A stretch of DNA of 64,000 bases. It comes from CAZIOI01 sp964540855 (lineage in GTDB: Bacteria; Patescibacteriota; UBA1384; DTJR01). A model generated the notes under the pieces. It had not been told where the DNA came from, ran no database searches, and was given only the letters and a program-made list of their open reading frames with translations. The DNA lies in NCBI GenBank assembly GCA_964540855.1, contig CAZIOI010000001.1:1-64000 (forward strand), in the 5' to 3' direction. The position numbers and the translations under genes are program-made. Position 1 is the first letter of the stretch, and every line of letters starts with the position of its first letter. Of the stretch, positions 25,229-32,537 are shown one piece after another.

Positions 25229-25268
25229 ATCGCTTTCAAGCGATGAACCTGAAAAAGGAGGATCATCG
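25229..25268 (+). promoter_or_regulatory. Leader hairpin and ribosome-binding site of cassette 1
   Basis: ATCGCTT (25229-25235) and AAGCGAT (25238-25244) form a perfect stem at the predicted RNA 5' end. Exactly 24 nt separate the stem from the ATG, with AAAGGAGG at about 25255-25262. Cassette 2 has the same layout and the same 24-nt distance. Confidence 0.7.
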
Positions 25269-25469
25269 ATGAACCCGCGGCACATGTGCAGGAGGACAAG
25301 CCTGAGCCCCCAGGCAAGAGCTATGCGGCATGTTGTGGTTCTCGTCAAGCGGCATGGTATCAAGCCCCAAGAGGCCTGGCGCCAGGCTATCGCTTACTTC
25401 TCCCCCAAGTTTAAGGGAGACCTCGCGCAGGCATTGACTGCCGATCAAGGCCCCGCCGAGCCGCCCTAG
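25269..25469 (+). CDS. Small basic protein of GC-rich cassette 1
   Basis: 66 residues, not recognised. It opens with a run of Arg, Cys and Ser (MNPRHMCRRTS), has a central helix-like segment (MRHVVVLVKRHGIKPQEAW) and ends QGPAEPP. There is no signal peptide or membrane helix. Its GC content and codon choice (CGG, GCC, CCC, CAG) are far above the neighbours, which points to a separate origin. Start chosen by the strong AAAGGAGG site. The last six codons are also the 5' arm of the terminator and the TAG lies in its loop. It stands alone between a divergent exonuclease unit and the convergent pheT. That it is expressed is well supported by signals; that the product is a protein is likely but not proven. 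Confidence 0.65.
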   Translation: MNPRHMCRRTSLSPQARAMRHVVVLVKRHGIKPQEAWRQAIAYFSPKFKGDLAQALTADQGPAEPP

Positions 25470-25495
25470 ACGGGCGAGCTCGGCGGGGCCTTTCC
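25449..25495 (+). terminator. GC-rich terminator of cassette 1
   Basis: GGCCCCGCCGAGC-CGCCC (25449-25466) pairs with GGGCG-A-GCTCGGCGGGGCC (25472-25490), 18 pairs with one bulged A and a five-nt loop holding the stop codon. Only TTT then CCCC follows, so the T-run is short. It lies ten bp from the pheT stop and could act on both strands. The 5' arm shares GCCCCGCCGA with cassette 2. Confidence 0.85.
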
Positions 25496-25499
25496 CCGT

Positions 25500-27761
25500 T
25501 TAGTCCCTTAATTTCGCATTAAATTTTTTTGAAATTGCCTCGATAATTTTTGTAATCTGTCCATCAGCCTCAGCATCCGACAAGGTTTTTTCGACATCTT
25601 GAAAATAGATATGAAAAGCTACAGACTTTTTGTTTTCGCCGAACTTGTCCGAAACAAACTCATCAAACAATTCTACCAACAAAACATTATTGCTCGTTTG
25701 ATAAATCGCCTCGGCTACAGCTTCATTTTTATGATCTGTGTCCATAACAAACGCCAAATCTCGGCTGATTGGCGGAAATTTTGAAACTTCGCGATACTTA
25801 ATCGTTCGATCAATCGTCTTAAAATCCGCGTCTGCCTTATTGTTTCGCATCGCGCTAACCAGCAAAGCACAATCTAGCTCCGCAACAAAAACGCTTGATT
25901 TTTTGACTTTGTAGCGTGTCAAATCATCGCGCGAAAATTCTTTAATTTTAAAGTCTTTCTCGGGTAAGCCTGTTTTTTCACAGATATTTTCGACACATTT
26001 TTCGATTTCTGTCCTAGCGGATTTTCCGGATGAGAGGATCGCAATATGCGTCTTTTCTTCGGACGTTGAAAATACATTACCGAATTCAAAAATCAAAATC
26101 GGGTCAAAGATAGGATTTTTAGCGACTGCTCTGACCAGCCCCACCGCCAAAGAATTTCTCATATATTTGTTTTCTTTCTGAATGGGATTTGCAACTTCGA
26201 GCAAGTCCTCCTGTTTTAATCCAAGTGACTTAGCATCGGCTTCGGACAAAAATGGATATGAAAACACCTCACAAAAACCATTGTCAACCAAGACATCCTT
26301 GAGACATTCCTTGAAATAAAAATCCGAATTTTTTGGCGCCGATAAAGCGGGCATTTCAACCATCGGAATATTTTCAAAACCCATCATTCTGGCTATTTCC
26401 TCAGCCAAGTCCTGCCAAACAAAGACATCATGGCGATAGCTCGGCGGCACGGCCATTTCTGCTTTGATAACAAATCCAAGACTTATAAGATATTGATCAA
26501 TCTTTTCGCGCTCAAGTGCTGTACCCAAAAGTTCGTTTATTTTTTCGTATTCAATTTTTACAAAATCATTTTTTTGCTCGACTGCGATATCAATGGTTTC
26601 ATCGATTATTTCGCCTCCGGCGATATCGCAAATCATCTTGGCTGCTTTACGCATCGCCTCAACCGTCAGCTCGGCGTCAATACCGCGCTCAAATCTATAG
26701 CTTGCATCGCTGACCAACCGCAACATTTTTGCGGTTCGACGGACTGATTTGCGTTCAAACACGGCCGATTCCAAAATAATCTCTTTCGTCTCATTTGATA
26801 TTGCACTGTCCGCGCCACCCATCACTCCGGCGACCGCCAAAGCTTTTTTGCTGTCGGCGATCACAAGCATTTGCTGGTCCAGGGTTCGCAAAGCGCCGTC
26901 AATAGTTGTCAGCTTCTCGCCGTCATTTGCCGTGCGGACAATGATTTTATCTTCAACAATTTTAGCTTTATCAAATGCGTGAAGGGGCTGACCCAAATCC
27001 ATCATTATATAATTTGTAATATCGACGACATTGTTAATCGGCTTCAAGCCAACGGCTACCAGACGCTTTGCCAGCCAGTCAGGCGAAGGAGCAATTTTAA
27101 CCGAACGAATAACCGTGCCGGCATATGCAAAGCAATTTTGGGGCGATTGAATTTCGATCTTTAATTTGTTTGTTGGCTTGTTTTTTGCGTCATCTGAAAA
27201 ACCGGACGCGAACTTTATCTTTTTGCCAGTCAAGGCCGCAACCTCTCGAGCCACGCCAAGATGCGAGAGGCAATCTCCTCTATTTGGAGTGATCTCGAGT
27301 TCAAAAACAGAATCCGAATTCAAATATTTGCATAGCGATTCTCCAAGCGCATATTCGTCGGGTAGAATATAAATTCCCTCGTGACTGTCGCCTAAGCCCA
27401 GTTCCCGTTCGCTGCAAAGCATACCGAAAGATTTTTCGCCTCTGATTTGTGCCTCTTGAATTTCAATATCACCCAACTTGGCGCCAATCGTCGCTAACGG
27501 CACAATTTGACCCGGTTGGATGTTTGGGGCGCCACAGACAATAGCATATTCTTTTTGACCATCGGTTACGCGAGCCAATCTCAATCTATCGGCATTCGGG
27601 TGCGGTTTTACCTCGAGAATTTTTGCGACAATTACCCGCGGATCGAGACCTTTTGTGACATTTTCGACCAGCGTCCCCGAAAAAGTAAGCAGATCGTCCA
27701 GTTCTTGATCCGTCTGATTTATATCGACATAGTCTTTTAGCCAACTTTTTAAAATTTTCAT
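25500..27761 (-). CDS. pheT: Phenylalanyl-tRNA synthetase beta subunit
   Basis: 753 residues. The N-terminal tRNA-binding (EMAP-like) domain is seen at VIVAKILEVKPHPNADRLRL, the B3/B4 editing domain around ISNETKEIILESAVF, B5, the catalytic-like core (YRHDVFVWQDLAEEIARMMG) and the C-terminal anticodon-binding FDX-ACB domain (KFPPISRDLAFVMD). It charges tRNA-Phe as an alpha2-beta2 enzyme with PheS, encoded just upstream with one nt between stop and start. Full-length, unlike PheS. Confidence 0.96.
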   Translation of the reverse strand: MKILKSWLKDYVDINQTDQELDDLLTFSGTLVENVTKGLDPRVIVAKILEVKPHPNADRLRLARVTDGQKEYAIVCGAPNIQPGQIVPLATIGAKLGDIEIQEAQIRGEKSFGMLCSERELGLGDSHEGIYILPDEYALGESLCKYLNSDSVFELEITPNRGDCLSHLGVAREVAALTGKKIKFASGFSDDAKNKPTNKLKIEIQSPQNCFAYAGTVIRSVKIAPSPDWLAKRLVAVGLKPINNVVDITNYIMMDLGQPLHAFDKAKIVEDKIIVRTANDGEKLTTIDGALRTLDQQMLVIADSKKALAVAGVMGGADSAISNETKEIILESAVFERKSVRRTAKMLRLVSDASYRFERGIDAELTVEAMRKAAKMICDIAGGEIIDETIDIAVEQKNDFVKIEYEKINELLGTALEREKIDQYLISLGFVIKAEMAVPPSYRHDVFVWQDLAEEIARMMGFENIPMVEMPALSAPKNSDFYFKECLKDVLVDNGFCEVFSYPFLSEADAKSLGLKQEDLLEVANPIQKENKYMRNSLAVGLVRAVAKNPIFDPILIFEFGNVFSTSEEKTHIAILSSGKSARTEIEKCVENICEKTGLPEKDFKIKEFSRDDLTRYKVKKSSVFVAELDCALLVSAMRNNKADADFKTIDRTIKYREVSKFPPISRDLAFVMDTDHKNEAVAEAIYQTSNNVLLVELFDEFVSDKFGENKKSVAFHIYFQDVEKTLSDAEADGQITKIIEAISKKFNAKLRD

Positions 27762-27762
27762 A

Positions 27763-28443
27763 TTAAAACTGCTTTAAAAATCTTAAATCTCCCGATCTGA
27801 ACAATCGAATTTCATTGACGCCGTGTTTGATCATAACCGCCCGCTCAAGCCCGGGACCAAAGGCGTAGCCGGAATACTTGTCGGGATCAAGACCCATATT
27901 AGAAATAACCTGAGGGTGAACCATTCCCGCGCCGCCAAGCTCAAACCAACGAGCGCGAAATTTCATCTCGAACTCAATCGACGGCTCCGTAAATGGAAAA
28001 TGATGCGGTCTGAAACGCATTTTTGTATTTGGTCCGAAGAGTTCTTTGTACAACTCCTCCAGAACCCAAAATAGCTGTCCCATTTTCACCTTTTCGTCAA
28101 CATAGAGACCCTCTAGCTGATAAAACGCCGCTTCATGGCCGGCATCCGTGGCTTCGTTGCGATAGCAAAGACCCGGGACAATAACCTTAATAGGCGGTTT
28201 TTTGTCCTCGCCGTAACGGACTTGAGAGTTTGAAGTCTGAGTTCTAAGCAGCCGTCCATCTTTGAGCCAAAATGTATCCTGTACATCGCGCGAAGGATGG
28301 TCTGAAGCAACATTTAGCGCATCGAAGTTATACCACTCTGTGTCAACCTCGGGGCCCTCATACACATCGAAACCATAAGTTTCAAAAAATCTAACCGCCT
28401 GACGAATTAACTGAGTTGTTGGATGAAGATGACCTTTTTGCAT
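27763..28443 (-). CDS. pheS: Phenylalanyl-tRNA synthetase alpha subunit, core only
   Basis: 226 residues holding the class II catalytic core: HPTTQLIRQAVRFFETYGF, EVDTEWYNFDALNV, DTFWLKDGRLLRTQTSNSQV (motif 2 area), SIEFEMKFRARWFELGGAGM and motif 3 GYAFGPGLERAVMIKHG. The N-terminal coiled-coil arm of about 100 residues that grips tRNA in other bacteria is absent. This is not a mis-called start: an in-frame TAA lies two codons before the ATG and the murE-like gene ends four bp upstream. Works with PheT. Confidence 0.94.
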   Translation of the reverse strand: MQKGHLHPTTQLIRQAVRFFETYGFDVYEGPEVDTEWYNFDALNVASDHPSRDVQDTFWLKDGRLLRTQTSNSQVRYGEDKKPPIKVIVPGLCYRNEATDAGHEAAFYQLEGLYVDEKVKMGQLFWVLEELYKELFGPNTKMRFRPHHFPFTEPSIEFEMKFRARWFELGGAGMVHPQVISNMGLDPDKYSGYAFGPGLERAVMIKHGVNEIRLFRSGDLRFLKQF

Positions 28444-28446
28444 AAC

Positions 28447-29742
28447 TTATCTCTTGTTATATCCTAACCTTTCAAGCTCCTGTTTGACAACCTTTTTTTC
28501 AATCCACGGCAAATGTTTCTCGCCTACAACACGAAATTCTTGAGCACCCATACCGGTAATCACAACAAGATCGTTTCTACCGGCAAGAGTGAGCGCCTTG
28601 GCAATAGCTTTGCGGCGATCCATAATCTTAAAAAAGTTTTCATTTTCTTTTATTTTATTTTTCGTCTTATCCGAGATAACGCCGGAGGCAACCTGCTCGA
28701 TTATCTCAATCGGATCTTCGCTATAAGGCTCCTCATCGGTCACAACAACGAGGTCGGCGTATCGAGCAGCCAGCGACCCCATAATCGGTCTCTTAGACTT
28801 GTCACGATCGCCGCAAGCGCCCAAAACAGCGATCATTTTACCTTTTAGAGTTTTTGTCAACTCGTCATAGACCTTTTGCAGAGCATCCGGTGTATGAGCA
28901 TAATCAATGATTACCGTGAAATCTTGTCCGGCATCGACTTTTTCCATTCTTCCCGGAACCGATTTGATGTCCTCGAGACCGTTTTTGATCGTTTCGGGTG
29001 AGATACCAAGACCGGTCGCGACCGAGGCGGCACAAAGAGCGTTGGAAATATTAAACATTCCGGGCAACTTGAGGTTGACTGTTATCTGAACACTGGGAAG
29101 AACAATTGTAAAAGTCGAACCTTTTTCATCTATTAAAATTTTTCTCGCGACCACATCGGCTCGCGATTCCACCGAGTAGCCGATGTGTCTGCCAGCCGGA
29201 TTTGAAAGAAACTTCAAACCGTTCGGGTCGTCGAGGTTGGCAACCGCTAATTTCGGTTTGTTGGAAAATAATTTTAGTTTTTCACCCAAATAGACTTCAA
29301 ACGTCCCATGATAATCAAGATGATCGTGGGTCACATTTGTCATTGCAACCGCATAATATGTTATGCCGTAATTTCTGAACTGGCTGATTGCGTGAGTGGT
29401 CGTCTCAACTATCGCGTATTCACAACTGGCAGCGGCCATTTGGCGCAATAGTGATTGCAGCTTAAACGCACTCAATGTTGTCATGTTGGTAGCGTTGGAC
29501 CATACCTTCTTGTCAACCTTGAAAGTTGTGGTAGTCGCCATCCCGACTTTTGCGCCGGAAGATTCCAGAATACTGGCTATCAGATGGCAAGTTGTGGTTT
29601 TGCCGTTTGTTCCGGTGACACCGATTATTTTCATTTTACGGCTCGGCTGGCCATAAATGTAATGCGCTGAGACACCACGCAGCCTGTGCGAGAATGGCAC
29701 AAGAGCGGGAAATTTTTGTTTAAGTGTTTTTTTGACTGACAT
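28447..29742 (-). CDS. MurE-like Mur ligase (UDP-MurNAc-tripeptide synthetase family)
   Basis: Adds the third amino acid to the peptidoglycan precursor. ATP-binding GVTGTNGKTTTCHLI, then ETTTHAISQFRNYGI, TNVTHDHLDYHGT, the central FTVIIDYAHTPDALQKVY and the C-terminal LGACGDRDKSKRP. 431 residues, shorter than the usual 480-500 because the N-terminal UDP-binding domain is cut to about 40 residues. The position of the diaminopimelate-selecting DNPR motif reads DEEPYSEDP, so the amino acid cannot be read from it. Followed by pheS (three-bp gap) and preceded by a FemAB ligase, a wall-peptide context. Confidence 0.88.
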   Translation of the reverse strand: MSVKKTLKQKFPALVPFSHRLRGVSAHYIYGQPSRKMKIIGVTGTNGKTTTCHLIASILESSGAKVGMATTTTFKVDKKVWSNATNMTTLSAFKLQSLLRQMAAASCEYAIVETTTHAISQFRNYGITYYAVAMTNVTHDHLDYHGTFEVYLGEKLKLFSNKPKLAVANLDDPNGLKFLSNPAGRHIGYSVESRADVVARKILIDEKGSTFTIVLPSVQITVNLKLPGMFNISNALCAASVATGLGISPETIKNGLEDIKSVPGRMEKVDAGQDFTVIIDYAHTPDALQKVYDELTKTLKGKMIAVLGACGDRDKSKRPIMGSLAARYADLVVVTDEEPYSEDPIEIIEQVASGVISDKTKNKIKENENFFKIMDRRKAIAKALTLAGRNDLVVITGMGAQEFRVVGEKHLPWIEKKVVKQELERLGYNKR

Positions 29743-29747
29743 TTTAT

Positions 29748-30650
29748 TTATTTTCTTCGCATTTTTTCGGCGAGTTTAAACACACTATAAGCGGATTTCT
29801 TTCCGATCAAATCGAAGCTACCTGCAATCTCGACCGCTTCGCCGCCAAATTGCTCCTTGAACCTCGTAACGCCCGCCCATTTGCCGGAATTTCCCGGTTC
29901 GTCGCGGCCGATCATATCGTATGCGCCGCATCCGCGAGATTTTGCGTCTTTGATGATTTGCCAATGCATCAAATAAGGAGCCATAACCTCCTTATGCCTC
30001 CTTGATGATCCGCCATATAGATAGCTTGCGACACCGCTATAAAAACTCACTACGGCGGAAGCGATAGCTTCGCCGTCGCAAGAAGCAGTGTAGATCTCAA
30101 GATAATCCGTATCGGAAAACTTGTCAACCATATTTTCAAAGTATTCTCGACTTCGCCCCGTGATCTTTTCGCGTTCGACCGTCTGGTTATAAAGATCGTG
30201 AAAAGTTTTGATGTCTTTTCGATCACGACCCGTGGTCACTTTGACGCCCTTTCGCTCGGCAAGCCTAACGTTGTAACGGCCTTTCGGGTGCATTTTCGAG
30301 ATAATTTCTTGTTCCTCCGACGAAATATTAATAATTTGGCGCCATTTGGGCTGAACTTGCTCAAAGGCCCTGACAAAGCCGGCTGAGAGCATTTTTTTGG
30401 CGATTTGTTCGCTCCCCGGATTGATGATTTCTGCTCTGACAAAAATGCAATTGTTTTCGCTCATCAATTGCTTTATCCAATTTATCAAGCGCTCATTTAC
30501 GAGTTTGAAATCAACTTCCGGAATATATAAAAAAGATTGCGATAACGGGAGATTTCTTTTGTGGATATAAACCCCCGAATTTTCAAAAACTTCCCATCCG
30601 GTAGATTTTTTAAAATTCGCCCATTGGCTAGTTTGCAAGATTGATTTCAC
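29748..30650 (-). CDS. FemA/FemB-family peptidyltransferase
   Basis: 300 residues of the double-GNAT fold. Features typical of the family are SQWANFKKSTGW at the start, KGRYNVRLAERKGVKV in the middle, YLYGGSSRRHKEVMAPYLMHWQIIKDAKSRG, then the tail with FKEQFGGEAVEIAGSFDLI. These enzymes use aminoacyl-tRNA to add cross-bridge amino acids to lipid II. The neighbouring MurE-like gene (five-bp gap) supports a wall role. Start is GTG. A TTGACA box (minus strand, 30709-30714) may belong to its promoter. The amino acid used is unknown. Confidence 0.87.
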   Translation of the reverse strand: MKSILQTSQWANFKKSTGWEVFENSGVYIHKRNLPLSQSFLYIPEVDFKLVNERLINWIKQLMSENNCIFVRAEIINPGSEQIAKKMLSAGFVRAFEQVQPKWRQIINISSEEQEIISKMHPKGRYNVRLAERKGVKVTTGRDRKDIKTFHDLYNQTVEREKITGRSREYFENMVDKFSDTDYLEIYTASCDGEAIASAVVSFYSGVASYLYGGSSRRHKEVMAPYLMHWQIIKDAKSRGCGAYDMIGRDEPGNSGKWAGVTRFKEQFGGEAVEIAGSFDLIGKKSAYSVFKLAEKMRRK

Positions 30651-30733
30651 AAGTCAAGCTTAACACAATTACAGGTTAAATGACATGGTACCGCTCTAGT
30701 AAAAAAGATGTCAAAATGCTAGTATGTCTTGCT

Positions 30734-30776
30734 ATGAACAAAAAAATCATATTAGCGATAGAATCAAGTTGTGACC
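30734..30776 (+). pseudogene. Duplicated 5' fragment of tsaD
   Basis: ATG at 30734 opens with a segment nearly identical to the start of tsaD at 30864: both share ATATTAGC and TAGAATCAAGTTGTGAC, encoding ILA-ESSCD. After GTGAC the copy diverges into unrelated sequence, so a reading from 30734 becomes a 46-codon nonsense tail that ends at 30874, over the real tsaD start. It looks like a duplication of the gene start separated from the original by an 87-bp insert. Confidence 0.75.
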
Positions 30777-30790
30777 CCACATCGCAGCTT

Positions 30791-30823
30791 ACTGTAAAAC
30801 GGGCTTCGCCCTGTTATTACAGT
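30791..30823. repeat. Strong hairpin inside the tsaD duplication
   Basis: ACTGTAA-AAC-GGGC pairs with GCCC-GTT-TTACAGT around a TTC loop, with one bulged T and one bulged A. The GGGCTTCGCCC core is the complement of the GGGCGAAGCCC palindrome in mosaic repeat copy A. Confidence 0.6.
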
Positions 30824-30863
30824 GCGCCGGATAGCGGGGCAAGCGAGACAGATTGTTATTGTT

Positions 30864-31940
30864 ATGGAAAGTAAAACTATATTAGCAGTAGAATCAAGTT
30901 GTGACGAAACCGCCGCGGCGGTTGTTCGTGTTGGCGAAGGCAAATCGGGATATGATTTTGAAGTCGTCTCAAATGTTGTTGCCAGCCAAATAGACCTGCA
31001 CAAAAAATGGGGCGGCGTCTATCCCGAGTTGGCATCCAGAGCCCACCTTGAAGCGATGATTCCGGTTTTGACCGAGGCGATTGAGCCGCTTGGCGATGGT
31101 TTCAAAGGATTAGAAAAAATTGATGCTATAGCTGTAACTGCCGGCCCGGGCTTGATCGGGTCTTTGCTTATGGGATTCGAGGCAGCCAAGATAATTTGCG
31201 CCTTATATAAAAAACCGCTTATTGCAGTTAATCACCTCGAAGGACATATATACACCTCATTTGCCCACAAAGAAAAGTTCTTGGTGCCAAAGGACGCGAT
31301 CTTTCCTTGTATTGCTCTGATTGTATCCGGCGGTCACACGAGTCTCGTGCTGATCAGAGACCACCTGCAATATAAAAACGTTGGCGAGACAATTGATGAT
31401 GCCGCCGGCGAGGCCTTCGACAAGGTCGCGCGTATTTTAGATCTCGGCTATCCCGGCGGGCCGGTCGTAGAAAATTTGGCAAGCCAAGGCGACGACAGCG
31501 CTTATGATCTACCTCTGTCAATGCTTAGCTCAAAAGACCTAAATTTCTCCTTTTCCGGTCTTAAGACAGCCGTTTTATATAAAACAAAAAATCCCGCAAC
31601 CGGGGAGAAAAGAGAATTTGATCGCGCCGGCCTTGCGGCAAGTTTTCAAAAAACCGTCAGCAAAATCTTGACGCAAAAAACCATCAAAGCGATTAACGCC
31701 CACAACGCTAAAACAGTCATCTTGTCGGGTGGAGTAAGCGCCAATGGCTATTTGCGATCATACTTTCAAGAACAAATATCTAAAGACACAAAAGCAAAAA
31801 TCTTAATACCGCCGAAAAATCTTTCGACCGATAATGCGTTGGGTATAGCGGTCGCCGGCGCACTACGTCATTTGAGAAAACAAGACAATCCGGTTTGTAA
31901 ATCGGCTAAACCAAACTGGAAAATCGACGAGAACTATTGA
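30864..31940 (+). CDS. tsaD: tRNA N6-threonylcarbamoyltransferase TsaD
   Basis: Transfers the threonylcarbamoyl group to A37 of ANN-decoding tRNAs. 358 residues with the ASKHA fold: ILAVESSCDETAAAVV, PELASRAHLEAMIPVL, the metal-binding HLEGH (His124 and His128), ALIVSGGHTSLVLI, DDAAGEAFDKVARILDLGYP and the late LIPPKNLSTDNALGIA. The start at 30864 matches the family; an in-frame upstream ATG at 30822 would add sequence from the insert. Plus-strand, alone between the FemAB unit and GC-rich cassette 2. Confidence 0.96.
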   Translation: MESKTILAVESSCDETAAAVVRVGEGKSGYDFEVVSNVVASQIDLHKKWGGVYPELASRAHLEAMIPVLTEAIEPLGDGFKGLEKIDAIAVTAGPGLIGSLLMGFEAAKIICALYKKPLIAVNHLEGHIYTSFAHKEKFLVPKDAIFPCIALIVSGGHTSLVLIRDHLQYKNVGETIDDAAGEAFDKVARILDLGYPGGPVVENLASQGDDSAYDLPLSMLSSKDLNFSFSGLKTAVLYKTKNPATGEKREFDRAGLAASFQKTVSKILTQKTIKAINAHNAKTVILSGGVSANGYLRSYFQEQISKDTKAKILIPPKNLSTDNALGIAVAGALRHLRKQDNPVCKSAKPNWKIDENY

Positions 31941-31965
31941 TTTTAGAGTAAAAATAGCATACGAT
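31937..31965 (+). promoter_or_regulatory. Promoter of GC-rich cassette 2
   Basis: TTGATT (31937-31942, overlapping the tsaD stop), 17 nt, TACGAT (31960-31965). The sequence that follows, CTCGTGTCGCTT, matches the segment after the -10 box of cassette 1 in the same register. Confidence 0.65.
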
Positions 31966-31972
31966 CTCGTGT

Positions 31973-32014
31973 CGCTTGGTTTTCCAAGTGATTAATACAG
32001 AGGGGGTCGAAGAT
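31973..32014 (+). promoter_or_regulatory. Leader hairpin and ribosome-binding site of cassette 2
   Basis: CGCTTGG (31973-31979) and CCAAGTG (31984-31990) form a seven-pair stem with one G-U around TTTT, at the predicted RNA 5' end. 24 nt follow before the ATG, with GAGGGGG at about 32000-32006. Confidence 0.7.
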
Positions 32015-32494
32015 ATGTGCAAGCCAGAACAGATCAAGATTCCACCGGCAAGCCTCATTTACGCACTAGGCATTGCCATCGCTGTGGGTGTTTTTGTGGG
32101 GCCAATCCTACTCGCAAGACAACCAACTAGCTCCACCGAGATTGCGAGCAGGACGAGGGACATCCAGGTCGGCGCCGTAGAGGCTGAGGAAGCGCGTCCA
32201 GACCAGGCCGTTGCCGTCCTCGACGACCCCTCAGGCCTCGGTCTCTTCCAGCTCAAGCTGGAGGGAGACGATTTCGAGCAGGTTGCAACCCTTGTGATGA
32301 GCGAGGGGTGCAAGTTCCGCGGCTGTCAGATGTTAGTTGGCCACGACAGCTGCCTGGTTTACGTTTGTACAGTCGAGCGCGACGCACGACTGTACGTGGT
32401 GCCGTTGCAAGGGAAGCAGCGGTTTCCCCACAACGGACGGTGGCATTGGATGGGGATCATCGCGCTAGTGACCCCCGTCCCCACCTCCGGCTGA
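32015..32494 (+). CDS. Membrane-anchored protein of GC-rich cassette 2
   Basis: 159 residues, not recognised. A short N-terminus (MCKPEQIKIPPAS) leads to one membrane helix at about 14-33 (LIYALGIAIAVGVFVGPILL), then an acidic linker and a C-terminal domain with four closely spaced cysteines (CKFRGC, then DSCLVYVC) and a GRWHWMGIIALV end. Probably exported with the C-terminal part outside, where the cysteines could form disulfides or bind metal. The GC content and codon use are much higher than in tsaD and the deacetylase on either side. ATG at 32015 chosen over one 13 codons upstream because the latter lies inside the leader, close to the predicted transcription start. No similarity to the cassette 1 protein is seen. 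Confidence 0.7.
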   Translation: MCKPEQIKIPPASLIYALGIAIAVGVFVGPILLARQPTSSTEIASRTRDIQVGAVEAEEARPDQAVAVLDDPSGLGLFQLKLEGDDFEQVATLVMSEGCKFRGCQMLVGHDSCLVYVCTVERDARLYVVPLQGKQRFPHNGRWHWMGIIALVTPVPTSG

Positions 32495-32498
32495 CACC

Positions 32499-32534
32499 GT
32501 GCCCCGCCGACTGCACATGCGATCGGTGGGGCAC
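32499..32534 (+). terminator. GC-rich terminator of cassette 2
   Basis: GTGCCCCGCCGA (32499-32510) pairs with TCGGTGGGGCAC (32523-32534), 12 pairs with one G-U, with an inner GCA/TGC pair set in the loop. TTTTTAAATT follows 15 nt later, past the convergent stop. The 5' arm shares GCCCCGCCGA with the cassette 1 terminator. Confidence 0.8.
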
Positions 32535-32537
32535 CAC

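Noticed and set aside
25263..25448. Minus-strand frame across cassette 1
   Set aside because: GC-rich DNA gives long frames on both strands; only the plus frame has promoter, Shine-Dalgarno and terminator in order.
28443..28470. T-box riboswitch before pheS
   Set aside because: Only a few nt separate pheS from the murE-like gene, so there is no room for a leader RNA.
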